64,000 nucleotides of DNA from Neolentinus lepideus HHB14362 ss-1 (GCA_001632425.1 KV425621.1:32019-96018); one strand, 5' to 3'; numbered from the stretch's first letter, positions 30,389 to 42,681 are shown. Notes: a model not told the origin generated them from the sequence alone. Translations and numbers: made by a program.

Positions 30389-31722
30389 ATGTCCGCCTTT
30401 ACTTACAACCCCGAGTTGCTCGCACCTTACCTTGCTCTGCCTCAAGGCGAGAAGGTCCAGGCCGAGTGTACGTTTCTTGCCTATATCGGTGTGGGCAGCG
30501 ATCCCAACCTCATCGACTTTGTCTAGACGTTTGGATTGACGGGGATGGTGGCTTGCGTTCAAAGACGACGGTGAATATATATTTTGCGTTACTTAGGGTG
30601 TCCGCGGATGGCGGAATATCTCCGATCTCGTGCACTTACGTGGGATGATCTTGTTCTGATTCACTTCTTCCCTAGACTGTGAGCAAGAAGGTCACCGATA
30701 TCGGTCAGCTTCGTATATGGGACTTCGACGGTTCCTCGACGAACCAAGCACCCGGTCACGACTCCGATGTCTACCTGCGTCCCGCTGCTATCTTCAAGGA
30801 TCCTTTCCGTGGCGGTGACAACATCCTCGTCCTCGCCGAGACCTATAACAGCGATGGCACCCCCAACAAGACCAACTTCCGCCACCATGCCAAAAAGGTG
30901 ATGGACCTCGCCAAGGACCAGGAGCCCTGGTTCGGCATCGAGCAGGAGTATACCCTTTTCGACGTTGATGGCACGCCCTACGGCTGGCCCAAGGGTGGTT
31001 TCCCTGGTCCCCAGGGCCCCTACTACTGCGGTGCCGGTTAGTGTTCCAGTTGAAACTATGTCGTTTTAAGGAAATCTCAAGTCGTGGGCTAGGGACTGGC
31101 AAGGTCTTCGCGCGTGACCTGATCGAGGCTCACTACCGTGCCTGCCTCTATGCTGGTGTCAACATCAGCGGTATCAATGCTGAAGTCATGCCCTCTCAGT
31201 GGGAGTTCCAGGTCGGCCCTTGCGAGGGTATCTCAATGGGCGACCACCTCTGGATGGCCCGTTACCTCCTCGTTCGTATCGCTGAGCAGTGGGGCGTGAA
31301 GGTCTCTTTCCACCCAAAACCTCTCCAGGGTGACTGGAATGGTGCTGGTGCCCACACCAACTTCAGCTCCAAGGCCATGCGCGAGCCCGGAGGAATGAAG
31401 CACATCGATGCTGCTATTGAGAAGCTCAGCAAGAGGCACGATGAGCACATCGCTGTCTACGGCGAGGACAATGATCTCCGTCTGACTGGGCGCCATGAGA
31501 CCGGACACATTGGCACCTTCAGCAGCGGTGTCGCCAACCGTGGTGCGTCAATTCGTGTGCCCAGACACGTTGCCGCCCAGGGCTACGGCTACCTCGAGGA
31601 CAGACGCCCCGCGTCCAACATTGGTATGTGGATCAATCATGCCATGGGGCTCTACTGAATACATTCTCGTAGACCCCTACCGTGTCACCGGCATTGTCGT
31701 TGAGACAACTCTCATCAACTGA
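30389..31722 (+). CDS. GLN1: Glutamine synthetase, spliced
   Basis: Cytosolic enzyme making glutamine from glutamate, ammonia and ATP. Exon 1 gives [20 protein letters not shown]; splicing after AE restores the family segment [15 protein letters not shown]. Signature motifs are present: [20 protein letters not shown] (DGSST loop), [12 protein letters not shown] (metal-binding Glu), the glycine-rich [50 protein letters not shown] (ATP/catalytic) and [13 protein letters not shown]. It ends ETTLIN, close to the usual C-terminus. Length is about 355 residues, typical of eukaryotic GSII. About four or five introns. This is a high-confidence call. Confidence 0.97.
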
Positions 31723-31798
31723 AAGCTCTCACCCAATCTCACCAGTAGCCTTCAGCATACGAGGAGGCGGGACTATCGAACAACTCTCATCAACTGAA
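31706..31798 (+). repeat. 18-bp direct repeat at the GLN1 stop codon and in its 3' flank
   Basis: CAACTCTCATCAACTGAA at 31706-31723 (spanning the last codons and stop) recurs exactly at 31781-31798. It looks like a small local duplication of the coding end into the 3' UTR. Confidence 0.6.
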
Positions 31799-32115
31799 GA
31801 GTGGCGTCGCGCAGATTGTAGAAGTCTACGAATATATTCCGATATCGTTTATCATCGTGAAGAGCGTCTCCGGTATTAATATTGGAGGGTATGGACGTAG
31901 ATCCATTGTACACTGTACCCCGGAGTAAACAGCACAAAGTAAAAATTGATCAAAGTCATCTATTCTCTATCTCATGTCTGAGTGTACCTCGCTAAGGTCT
32001 TGTACTTGTATGAATGACGATCGGAAGCGCAGGAGGGCTTCCTGGCCGTGCACAGCCCCCCGATCCTGGGTCTGATTCGTCATTTCGCGTATCCTAGATT
32101 CCTCTTACTATCATC
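31799..32115. other. Intergenic region downstream of GLN1
   Basis: No gene seen. It contains the GLN1 3' end and the promoter of the next plus-strand gene. Confidence 0.5.
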
Positions 32116-33648
32116 ATGTCCGATCCTTCCTCGTCGTCGGACCAGAAGCTCTCGCTTCCCGCCTTCCTTAAGATGTTGACCAACAATGGCGTGTCTGCCC
32201 GGACGGCGATGGCTGTTGCAGGCCAAATGTATGTCTTGATGTATGCCTGCTTCTCTATTGCGCACGATTAATCGTTGCAGCTATAAGACATGTAATACGG
32301 CAGCTGCGCTAGGAATGTTGACCGATATGCAGCTCAAGGAAGATGGCGTCAATGCTAAGGAGGACAGGAAACTTGTGCTTGCAGCCGTGCGCAAGGCGGG
32401 GTACAAGACGTCTCCAGCGAAACGCACTAAGGTCGTCACGAGTACGAGTGGGGCGACGACGTCCACATCACAGAATGTGCTTACGCTTTGTTGCGTGTCT
32501 TTGCAGTCTGAATCTGATGACCCTCGATAGGCTACCGCATCTCCGAGGAAGCGACGGAAGCTTACTGAAGAGGTTAATGAGTTCTTACCCGGCAAGCCCG
32601 AGGATGAGCTTGAAGGAGTGTCGTTCGGGAGTTTGGATTTCAAGGAGATGCTAGACGAGGAGGTAAATGTTCCCGTCATCGCAATCTTTACTTGCTGAAG
32701 AAGCCCTTGTCTGTGTCAGGTCCTGGTGGAAAAATCTACTGTGATAAATCGCGCTCCGATTATGATGGCTTGGGCAACCGTGGTTGCAGAGCGGATAGGC
32801 TTCAAGAGGGAGGAGGCTCTCAGTATTGGTCAGTGGTCGCCAGGTTCGTGTTCATCTGGTCATTGACATTTTTGACATAGCATCTGTGTATACCGAGATG
32901 AACGCCATAACGAAAGGCGTGTCGATTGGCATATACAAGGAAAGTAAGAAAGGCGAAGTGCCTGAGCCGGATAAAGGCGGATCACAACCGTATGTCGATC
33001 TCATGGGTAGAAGGTAAGCACGAGGCTATATCTACTCTGCATATGTCAGACACTTCTGATCCTCCTTTACCTTCCAGAATGTCTGTAAATTTCATCTTTC
33101 TGCGTTACGTGCATTGATCCTCTCTATCTAGTCCGCTATATCAAACAGCGTCCAACAACTGGCTGGGCATGGCAGCCAATAAACCTATCTCGCCAAGCTC
33201 AGCATACTCCTACATTACCCGCGCTCTTCGCCAGACCGCTCCCTACGTCCTTGGCGCTATGCGATTATTGGCAGAAAGCTATGAGCCAATAGAACTGAAC
33301 AGGAAGGGTTTTGGGCTATACTGCGAGTTCAGACCCGAGGTAGGGAAATGGGGCGAAAGAGGGGAAGTCAAATGTGAAACGATCCTAAAGTTGAGGAAGA
33401 GGACGCAACAAGCCATGGCTAGTGAAATAAAAATCGAAGATAGCGCAGGGGGCGACCCGTCAGGGATATCTACTGTCCCAGAGAGCGTATCTGGACCTTC
33501 CATAAAGCAAGAACCTGCGGAGATTGCCAATGTCGTCAAAGAAGACCTAGAAGCCAACAACGCTCAGTCGAAAGCATACAAACCACGAGACGAATTTGAA
33601 GACCCAGATTTCGACGATATCGACTTCAACGAGGTAGAACTGCCCTAA
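32116..33648 (+). CDS. Conserved fungal protein of unknown function, spliced
   Basis: I do not know a function. The N-terminus (MSDPSSSSDQKLSLPAFLKM) leads to a small helical domain (VSARTAMAVAGQIYKTCNT, EDRKLVLAAVRKAGYKTS). A basic patch PRKRRK could be a nuclear localisation signal. The conserved core reads MMAWATVVAERIGFKREEAL, SIASVYTEMNAITKGVSIGI, QPYVDLMGRR, PLYQTASNNWLGM, YSYITRALRQTAPYVLGAMR and NRKGFGLYCEFRPEVGKWG. The C-terminus is acidic and contains two sumoylation-like motifs (IKIED, IKQEP) and ends FDDIDFNEVELP. The basic patch and IKxE motifs hint at a nuclear role, by inference. About six short introns; about 400 residues. Confidence 0.8.
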
Positions 33649-33811
33649 CCATATGCAGAACTTCTTACAGGTTTGCGGGCATGTCCATTAGTGCCTTATT
33701 GCATCTTACTAATAACGGACGAATAAACAAACAATAGTGTGAAGTCTACCAGTGTACCGAAGTTCGATTTTTGAATCAACCATCGCCCATGGCCCTCTCA
33801 CCCGACGTAAT

Positions 33812-35395
33812 CTACTGGAGGTTTTTGATGACCTCAGAAGTGAATTCTGACGTCGTCGCAGATCCTACCAGTCAGAAGTAAGCAACTGAAGGAGATGAAG
33901 AAATAGAGCTCTACAAACCTCCCATATCTGCCGTCCTGACCTTGCCATCGTTAATGACGCTGAAGGTCGAGCTGGCAATATTGTTAGCGACGTGGTCCAA
34001 GCTACAATTTCAAGATATTCAGAACGATTGCAGTTCACACAACAAGGCTTGAGTGTGATACGTACCCTAAGTGCCGGAGCATCATGGTAGCGCTGAGGAT
34101 CATGGCAGCAGGGTTGGCCTTGTTGGTACCCATAATGTCCTGGGCGACGTGACGGCATCCTGGCTCGAACAGAGCGTAGTCCTGCAATTCAGTCATTAAT
34201 TCACCACCCTGCAATATGCAATACTTAGTATATTTTCACGTACCCTGCCGATATTGCAACCCGGGACGATACCAGGGCCACCAACAAGGGCGGCACCGAT
34301 GTTGGAAACAATAGCACCATAAAGGTTAGGCATAACCATGACATCGAATTGGCCTGGGCGAGCGACTAGCTGCATCGACGTATTGTCGACAATCATGTCG
34401 TTGGCAACAATACCCTGGGACTTGTACTCCTCTGCAACACGACGGAAAGTGTTGAGGAAGAGACCATCACCCAACTTCATGATGTTGGCCTTGTGCACGC
34501 AAGTGACTTTCTGTACGATCATATCGCTAGTTCATTCGAAAACGGAGTAACTTCGGATAAAACGCACCTTGCGGTTGTTCTTCAACGCAAAGTCGAATGC
34601 AAACCGGGAAATACGCTCGGCCTTTGCCCTCGTAGAGACCTTCAAACTCTCGACGACACCGGGGTAGCTCTGGTGCTCCAGGCCAGAGTACTCGCCCTCG
34701 GTGTTCTCGCGGATAATGGCAAAGTCGACGTTGTTGTGACGGGTGGGGAAACCAGGAAGGGATTTGCAAAGAACGACGGATGCGTAGATGTCGAGCTGTT
34801 GTCGCATGGCCACATTCCATGAAATGTGGCCAGACTGGGATATAGGGGTGAAAAGGATACCTGTAAATCCGAGATATGAAGCGTGGTGTGACCTATTGCG
34901 AGCAGTTTCACCACTGACCCTTCAGCCCAACCCTGTTACGCCGTAAACTTTCCAAGGCCTGCTTGAAGAGCTCCTCGCCGGAGGAGGACATGCCAGACAC
35001 GTTGTACTGTTCCCATTCAATGGGAGCGTTCACGTATTCGAAGATCTCCTTGACGGAGTCGGTGATTTCTTGGCCAATACCATCACCAGGAATGAGAGTG
35101 ACCTATGGTGCTCGTCGGTAAGATGTAAGGTCTTTGAAGAAGAGCAACGCACAGTGTAGACACCCCCGTACTTGGTCGGCAACTATTGCATTATATGTTT
35201 AGACCTGAGAAGGTGGTCATATGAGCAGCTGCATACCCTTTGAGTGACCTTCGGGAATCCAGCAGACAGGGTGGTGGCGGTCCTCTTTTCACGTCAAAGC
35301 CCGGATCAATCAAAGTCGCGATGTACAACGAAAAAACACCTTACAGCATTTGCGAGCGCAGGGCGCGTAGCCGCGGCGAGGGCGTTACGAATCAT
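33812..35395 (-). CDS. IDH1: Mitochondrial NAD-dependent isocitrate dehydrogenase subunit 1, spliced
   Basis: TCA-cycle enzyme subunit of the NAD+-dependent isocitrate dehydrogenase. The N-terminus ([17 protein letters not shown]) is a typical mitochondrial presequence. The body reads [97 protein letters not shown] and [20 protein letters not shown], and ends [14 protein letters not shown]. The pattern [18 protein letters not shown], with the regulatory-type residues around it, matches IDH1 rather than catalytic IDH2. About eight introns. Two E-boxes lie just upstream (35471-35495). Confidence 0.94.
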
Positions 35396-35470
35396 GGCCG
35401 ACGAGAAGGGAGGAGAAGGGGGAAATATTCACAAGTCGGGAACAGCAGGAACAGTGCAGCAGGAGAGGAG

Positions 35471-35495
35471 CACGTGCTATCGCTGCTCTCACGTG
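35471..35495. promoter_or_regulatory. Pair of CACGTG E-boxes upstream of IDH1
   Basis: CACGTG at 35471-35476 and again at 35490-35495, 76 and 95 bases upstream of the IDH1 ATG. Their 19-base spacing is about two helix turns, which would place both on the same face of the DNA. Binding by a bHLH factor is inferred only. Confidence 0.45.
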
Positions 35496-36297
35496 GGAAA
35501 CGACATCTTCGGCGGCAGCGCTCTCTCTTACACCCGCCTCTGCGACCTGCATCGAGCTGAGACCATGAATCTGTTTGCTATATGCATGTAGCCTGCATCA
35601 TCTATATATCAACTCTGAGGATCTTATCGAATTTGTATCGTCTGCCCCACATAGATTCTGATACCGCCGGTCGCACAGCACTGCGTTCCTCTCTGAATTG
35701 TTCGACTTCACCTGTGGCCCAGTCCAGTGCCATAGACTCCCTGGGTGAAATGTAACTCTAGGGACTGTTCCCCAGCACGTCCTGCGCATTACTAGAGATT
35801 CTGGGAGGATGGTGACCTAACTGGGAAACACTCGCACATCTGCATGCCTCACGCAGTCCTATCTCTGTCTTCCTCCTTTGTTATAGGAGCAAGTTATACC
35901 GGGACGAGTACGTTCGCACGAGCATATATAACTCTATATAACTTCAGAGGAGTATGCTTTAGTCAGCGTGGAGACTCATCGGAGATTGAGAAACCTATGA
36001 GCCAATCATCGATAGCTCTATCGAATGCAATCGCTGCTTCTAGTCGCTCACCTTCGCTATACTGACACAGATATCGCAAATCCAAGGATGGCGAGGAACT
36101 CGTACAGGCAACGCGCTGGTGGCTGACACTTTCACAAGCCGAATCAAACACGTTACGTAATCAAGATTTCTGGAAATGGCAAGCAGTCGTTCCACTCTCT
36201 TAAGCCCACCGCGGGAGTCCCGGACTGACCGTCGAGAACAGCGTCTGTGTTCCTGCTGTCACCTTGGAAGGGCCTCCGCGAAAAGGGCGACTCTAAA
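35496..36297. other. Divergent intergenic region IDH1 / alpha-beta hydrolase
   Basis: About 800 bases with only short frames. It must hold the promoters of both flanking genes. No repeat or RNA gene recognised. Confidence 0.5.
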
Positions 36298-38316
36298 ATG
36301 TCCCGAACACCCAAGAGCGGCATACACGATCCTTCAAACACTCCTTTGCCAGCGCACAAGCGAAACCTGTCCTTCTTTCTGGTTCTCTTCGGCGTCGTCG
36401 GACCCATCTGGTCGACCGTTCCGCTATGTTGGGGCTATGTTGTCTATAATTTATGGACGGGCAGGGTCTGGTTCTTGTCCTGGTATGAAAAATTCCTCTT
36501 TGCGGCGGCACTGTGCGAGGTGACTACCGTAACGATATCCTGTCTGGACCTTAATCAATGTGTTTCTGTAGGTCTTCTTCAGTGTGTATCACTGGCAGAT
36601 GGCCAGGTACATATCTGGTCCAACTGCGCTTCCAGCGGGTAATCTAGTAGAACTCCAGTCTGCCTTCTCTCGTGTGCTGCAGGCAGGACTTGCTTCTCTC
36701 CCTGAAGACGGATTCGATGAGGAGACGTTACAGGATGAACGACCTGGTAGCCCAGCTGAGATTCTGACCAAACTGGAATTTCATGATCCACGAGCAATTG
36801 ATTTCCGGAACTGTCTCAGGATATGGTGAGTGTTTATCAAACTTCTCCACACCATGTATACTTAATTCGGGTAAGGTTCGGCAAAGCTCCCTGGTCTCAA
36901 ATTCGCAGCCAAGAAGTTTACGCATGGTTGTACTGGTCGATTTTCAACGCCGTTCTACCCCCCTTGGAATCGCTGTCACCTGCGCACCGCACTGTCCTTG
37001 ATGACGCTCTCAATATGATTGAGATGCGAACTGGTGCGAGCATACCGCGGGGATCAAACCCTGCCATCAAGCCAATCCTCCTGACACTCGACCCGGTCAA
37101 CGTCTGCTTTCGTCCACTTGTTTGGTACCTGTTCGTTGCTGCTGCGAATTTCAGCATACGAAAATGGTGCCAGTACAAGTGGGGTGCACAATTTATTCGT
37201 TATAGAAATATGGAGTGAGTTGGCTGTGCGAAAAATGCTTATCACCTACTAACCACCTTCTCGACCAGATGTATGATCCGTGTACCTAAGGACTGGAACC
37301 CCATGACTGGTCCCCATCCAATTGTCTTCCTCCACGGCCTTGGCTTAGGAATCACTCAATACAAACTCTTCCTCTCCCTTCTGCAGGAGTCGTTCCCCGA
37401 CAGACCCCTCCTTGTCCCTATGCAGCCACATATCAGTCAGGACATATTCCATCCGCGATTTCTGAAGCCCTTGGGTAGAAAGGAGAGTGCGGACACGCTT
37501 GCGGAGCTCCTAAAGCAGTTGAAGTGGGTTCGTGATTTGAACAAGGACAGCTCCGATAGCGAGAAGGAAGATCGTGACCCTCCTTCGCCTGTGAAAAGCG
37601 GTAAAGGCATCACCCTCCTCAGTCATTCGAAGTGAGTAAAGGTTCAGTGGTCGTAACTGTATGCGGGGCAATCCTGATTTTTGAATTTTGAAGTGGATCC
37701 TATGCACATGCGTGGATGCTGAAGTCCTACCCTGAGATGGTCCACCGGTCATGCTTCGTAGATCCCGTCACGTTCTGCTCATGGGAGGGCGGTGAGCGTC
37801 ACAGCATTCTCTATCTATATAAATGATATTCAACTAATCTCGGTAAAGATGTCTGCTACAACTTTCTGTATCGGCCATGCTCCAATGTGAGTCGCGCCTT
37901 CGAGCAGCGCATGTCGACTTTTAATCGCTGACCTCTCTGTCGTAGGGCACCGAACTCGTGATGCGTTACTTCGTGGGCACTGAATTAGGCGTCGCGAATC
38001 TGTTACAACGTCATTTCGACTGGTCGTCCAACTCGCTCTGGTACGAAGAAATACCCAACGCTCGTGACCCATCACGGACAATGTTCGTTCTGGGCGGAAA
38101 AGATGCCATAGTGAACGCTGAGGTAAGTGTCCTATATTCATACACATTTTGGGGTCGTGTCCTCACATTGTTTCGCCATCCCAGCGAGTGAAAAGATATC
38201 TGACCTCTCACGGAATCCGCAAAGGCCTGTTGTTCGACCCGAACGGGAGGCATGGGCAGGCTTTACTAGCAGGTGGCGAAGGCCATGCTGCGATCCTCCG
38301 CTGGCTGCAGCAATGA
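36298..38316 (+). CDS. Membrane-anchored alpha/beta hydrolase, spliced
   Basis: The N-terminus carries hydrophobic segments (LSFFLVLFGVVGPIWSTVPL and FLFAAALCEVFFSVYHW), so it is probably membrane-bound. The alpha/beta hydrolase core starts with PHPIVFLHGLGLGITQYKLF (oxyanion HG). The nucleophile elbow is LLSHSNGSYAHAWML, giving H-S-N-G-S where most relatives have G-x-S-x-G. Then DPVTFCSWEGDVCYNFLYRP, TMFVLGGKDAIVNA (likely acid Asp) and GRHGQALLAGGEGHAAIL (catalytic His candidates). Length about 560 residues. Substrate unknown; a lipid ester is plausible given the membrane anchor. About eight short introns; the ATG at 36298 is the first in frame. Confidence 0.82.
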
Positions 38317-38484
38317 CGCTCTATTTCTGTGCTCGACGGTTGCTTTGCTCTGACATACTACAATAGATTGCTCACTTGATACCATCATATCATCATAATA
38401 TTATCTGTAAAATGCTTTCCCGTATTTATTGGTATGTAGCGTAACTATACAATGTATTAGGAGTCTCAGACTGAGGCTTTGCCA

Positions 38485-39803
38485 TTAATGGATATACAAG
38501 GGCACGAAGGTGTACGAGGGATCGTACGGTGAGTTCTTGCAAGGCATTGCGAATGGTCGATTTAGTCCAGGGAGGAGGCGAAGGGCATTCTGTTGCATGA
38601 CGCCTTCTAGTGAGTTGTTCTCATAAAATGTGTCAACGTTCCTGGTGAACCATTGCGCCATGTCTACGGAGACAGCTACAGGATAGGAATAGAATGTTCT
38701 TGAGCAATATGGGATGGCCGCCGGGATCGACTGGCTCACCAGGTATGTCAGAGCCAAACAGAATGCGATCTAGCGGCACGAATTTTTGCATCGCTTCTAG
38801 GCTACTTTCGTAGCCACTCAGCGCTACCTCATAGTAAAAACTCTTGAAATCTTGTAGGATCTCATCGATAGACAGGGGGCAGCCCATATGTCTTGACAGA
38901 ACCGCGACTCGAGATGCGAGAAAAGGAACAGTACCGCCCAAGTGGGCCAGGACGACCTTGACTTGAGAGTACTTCCGTTTTTTGCCCGATACGACTAGTT
39001 GCGCAGCGGCTTTGAAGGTTTCGTGGGGTACCTTGATCACATTGTCAGAGTGAACGAACCATAGATGAGATCTATCGTATACCTCAACGATAGGAATGCC
39101 GAGAAAAGGATGTGGGTATGAGGTCTGGACTTGGGTACCGTGGAGAAAGACGACAGCTCTCCGTCGATCCAGTTCTGTCCATATAGATTCGATACGGTCA
39201 TCACCACAGTAAACTGCACGAACGTCAAGATCTATGTTTATCACTTTGCATCCCTTCTTTACCTCGATCATCCCCCTCTCCGTATGATGACGATAGGGCA
39301 ACACCATCGGCGCCCAAGTTGTCGATGGCATATACGATTTCATCCAACACACCTTCACGTTTACGCTCAGCATCATCATCATCATCTCTTGACCCACACA
39401 TAGTTCGCACCTTCTACATCCCTCAGGTCAGGAAGAGTAGCCAGGAATCGGAACCGATCGGGACATGCTAAGCACACACTCGCGGCGTATCTGTTGTGCT
39501 CTCTGGCCTGAACGCGAGAATAGGTCCCAGCAGGCAGAGATAGTATTGCTTTACGAATCCCGAGCTCGTTCATAGCCTTTAGACTAACGTCCGGACTCCA
39601 AGGCAAGTTCTCCGGAGGCGTCTTCCAGCCCACTTTCGCATTGCACCCCGCCTTATTCAGACCGGACGGAAAGAAATGGTGATGAAAGTCAATCCGGCCT
39701 TCTGCGGTGATCTGCAGTGCGATTAGTTTGTCGGAATTGATAGCTCATGGAAGCGACTGACTTGAGTTCCAGACGTGCTAGGGAGATTCAACTCTGAAGC
39801 CAT
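38485..39803 (-). CDS. Amidohydrolase-2 family protein (ACMSD / 6-MSA decarboxylase-like), spliced
   Basis: Metal-dependent amidohydrolase-fold enzyme of the group that includes ACMSD and non-oxidative aromatic acid decarboxylases. It starts MASELNLPSTSGTQ; after the first intron comes RIDFHHHFFPSGLNKAG with the N-terminal metal histidines. Later motifs are RRAVVFLHGTQVQTSYPHP, KVVLAHLGGTVPFLASRVAV (metal His) and RILFGSDIP (metal Asp). The C-terminus reads QNALRLLPGLNRP and ends VPLYIH. A short intron with a GAT repeat lies near 39358-39409. All expected metal ligands seem present. The exact substrate cannot be read from sequence; decarboxylation of a phenolic acid is the best guess. The next gene upstream is an SDR oxidoreductase on the same strand. 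Confidence 0.83.
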
Positions 39804-40048
39804 CGTCGAGTTGGAGTCGTCCTCAATGAACGGACATAACCACACCACGTTCTGAGGTCAATGGCGTTACAAGTGAAGACATCGATCTGCGCCTCAGAGA
39901 GCAACGAACGTTGGTGAGATCGATAGACTACCGGACTTGGGATGTTTGCGACATGCGCTGTGGCACTGCAGATTGCCTTCTAAGGTTCTATATATTGCTT
40001 CTTGATTTCGACTCTTTTTATACAGTCGTACACTATTTGATATCGACT

Positions 40049-41049
40049 TTATGTCCTCCTGTAATCCGCACACTGTTCCGAGTCCCAGCTTACAAACTGT
40101 CCACTGAGTGATTTGTCTGCTTTGACGGCGAGAGCCGCTATAACATGGCCGGAGTCTTCGGGCTTGACCAGTTTCCCGCTCGAATAAGCCTCGGTAAATC
40201 TAGCATGATCTTGCTCCTTCATGTGTGCGGCGCCCGTAGAACGTAATGTTTCTTGCATCTGCGAATAATGTTCAGCACGGCTTACTGACCGTTAATTGCT
40301 TCCGCTTACACCAGTGTCGACCATGCCCGGGCGGAGTGCAATACTCACGACATCAGGCTCTTCTTGAGCGAGTGTTCTGAGACGGGATTAGTCCAGGTGT
40401 CTTCAGCGTTCCATACGCAACCGTACCTGCAGAGGCTGTTCATTGCCGCTTTACTTGCATTGTATGCACCCCACGCGGCCGTACCACCAACAGCGGCACC
40501 AGAGCTGACGAAAACAATCTTTCCGCCGAATTCACTCTTGCGAAGAGCAGGTAGACACGTCTTCAGAGCTGTAAGGAGGGAGAAGAAGTTTACGTCGAAG
40601 TGCGACTTCCAGGAGTCGACATCAGCAGAATCGATCCGGCCAAGAGGCTCCATCACGCCTGCATTGAGTATCAACCCGTCAATATGCTTATGTGCCTTCT
40701 GGACAGATTCAATGGCTTGAGTCAGGCCGGTGGTATCGGTACTGGATGAATTCGGGATATATGAGATTATTGGACAGCATCAGGAAGCGACACTGTCCAC
40801 TGACACACTGCATTCTATAGAGAAGAAGGTAGATGCATGAGTCTTCAGCAGCTGGACGATTTCTGGCGTCCTCGTTCGCGATATCGCGACGACGATAGAG
40901 CCCAGGGATTCAAGGAGTATCCTTGTGACGGCCAGGCCGATGCCTCTGTGTTTAACCGAAAATCAGCTGCCAACTCCGGGAGCTTCGTCTGAGAATATGA
41001 ACTTTGAGGCGCCAGTGACAATCACAACTGGTTTCCGTTGACTAGTCAT
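40049..41049 (-). CDS. Short-chain dehydrogenase/reductase, spliced
   Basis: NAD(P)-dependent oxidoreductase with a Rossmann fold. The start (MTSQRKPVVIVTGASK) and the following exon (GIGLAVTRILLE) together give the TGxxxGIG cofactor motif, split by an intron. NAG occurs in LILNAGVMEPLGR, the catalytic Ser in KIVFVSSGAAVGG, and YxxxK in WGAYNASKAAMNSL. The family-typical ALRPGMVDTGMQ follows. The shape recalls the yeast YIR035C/IRC24 (sepiapterin reductase-like) group. The C-terminus is FVSWDSEQCADYRRT. Length about 260 residues. Substrate unknown. It lies directly upstream of the amidohydrolase gene on the same strand. Confidence 0.88.
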
Positions 41050-41234
41050 GTCTACGCTTTAGATGCGACGGTGGGTGCTTGACGGAGAGGCAGAGTCGGA
41101 GGCGAGCGTGGGCTCCGGAGCCGCGCCGCGATCCCCAAAAAGCTTGTGGGAGCTGACAATATCTTTTGGTCGGGACGTCTCGGAGTGCTTTCTCATTGAC
41201 GGTCATCCTTCCTTCTCCTCTCTCCTCGAAACCT

Positions 41235-42681
41235 ATGTCGGCCAGACTTACATTCTCTCGGTTTGCGCCTGTGTTGGTGAACGCGCGCTCTGTGTCGCGC
41301 CAGGTGCCATGTAGAGTGGCCTTAGCTCGCGGATACGCAACTGCCAGCGAAAACTCGGTGAGTAGATGTCATGGTTATCGGCGTGAACGAACTGGCGTAT
41401 TCTGAAGCCTTCATCGTAGATGACGGTCCGCGACGCACTTAATGCCGCCATGGAGGAAGAGATGCTGCGGGACGAGACAGTCTTCATCTTAGGAGAGGAA
41501 GTTGCGCGGTACAACGGTGCATACAAGGTACGTATACTCTTATCAGCGAAAACTCGGCTTCGGAGTGTCATGACACGGTAGTTTAGGTCACAAAGGGTCT
41601 TCTCGACAAGTTTGGCGAGAGGCGGGTGGTCGATACACCAATTACGGAGATGGGTTTTGCTGGAGTCGCTGTTGGTGCTGCTTTAGCTGGTCTCCGCCCA
41701 ATGTACGTTGCTGTCATCTACTACGACCTGAGCTAACAAACTTTCAAACCTCCAGTTGCGAGTTCATGACGTTCAACTTCGCCATGCAAGCCATTGACCA
41801 GATTGTCAACTCTGCCGGCAAGACATACTACATGTCTGGTGGGAATGTTCCCTGTCCAGTCGTTTTCCGTGGTCCCAACGGTGCTGCTGCTGGTGTTGCG
41901 GCCCAGCACTCACAAGACTACGCTGCGTGGTACGGTCAAGTGCCCGGGTTGAAGGTCGTCAGCCCATGGAGTGCGGAGGATTGCAAGGGCTTATTGAAGG
42001 TGGGCATGCATTGAGTACCTGCACATGTACAGTAACTTATGCTTCACCCCCCAGTCTGCTATTCGGGATCCGAACCCTGTTGTTTTCCTTGAGAACGAGA
42101 TGTTGTACGGAGTCTCCTTCCCCATGTCCGAAGCTGCTCTACAGGACGACTTCCTCCTCCCGATTGGTAAAGCGAAGGTCGAACGCGAGGGCAGCGACGT
42201 CACCATCGTTGCGCATAGCAAGATGGTCACTCATAGTCTCGAGGCTGCTGAATTGCTGGCTAAGGAGGGCATCAAGGCTGAGGTGATCAACTTGCGCAGC
42301 ATCCGTCCCTTGGATATCGACACGATCAAGAAGTCTGTCAAAAAGACTAACCGGTGCGTTCCTTCAGTGCAATAATGCAAGTGACTGACTAATCTGTCTG
42401 CAGGTTGGTTACGGTTGAGGGTGGTTTCCCTGCCTTCAGTGTTGGTAGTGAGATATGTGCGCAGATCGTCGAGAGTGAGGCCTTCGACTACTTGGATGCA
42501 CCCGTTGAGCGGGTCACTGGTGCAGATATTCCCACTCCCGTAAGTGTCTGCCCAATTTTGCTGTGGTTGCGATTCTGATCTTCGATGCAATTAGTACGCC
42601 AAAAACCTCGAGGATCTGGCATTCCCTGATACACCTCTCATTGTCAAGGTAGCGAAGCGCGCTTTGTACAGGACCAACTAG
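41235..42681 (+). CDS. PDB1: Pyruvate dehydrogenase E1 component beta subunit, spliced
   Basis: Mitochondrial matrix subunit of the pyruvate dehydrogenase complex, making acetyl-CoA. The presequence is [19 protein letters not shown] followed by a basic stretch. The mature part reads [99 protein letters not shown] and [20 protein letters not shown], all E1-beta signatures. It ends [10 protein letters not shown]. About 370 residues, the usual length. About six introns. It is divergent from the SDR gene, with 185 bases between start codons. Confidence 0.96.

Noticed and set aside
39358..39409. Run of CAT/ATG trinucleotides suggesting a poly-His segment
   Set aside because: The run falls inside a short intron of the amidohydrolase gene, with clean GT and AG ends around it.
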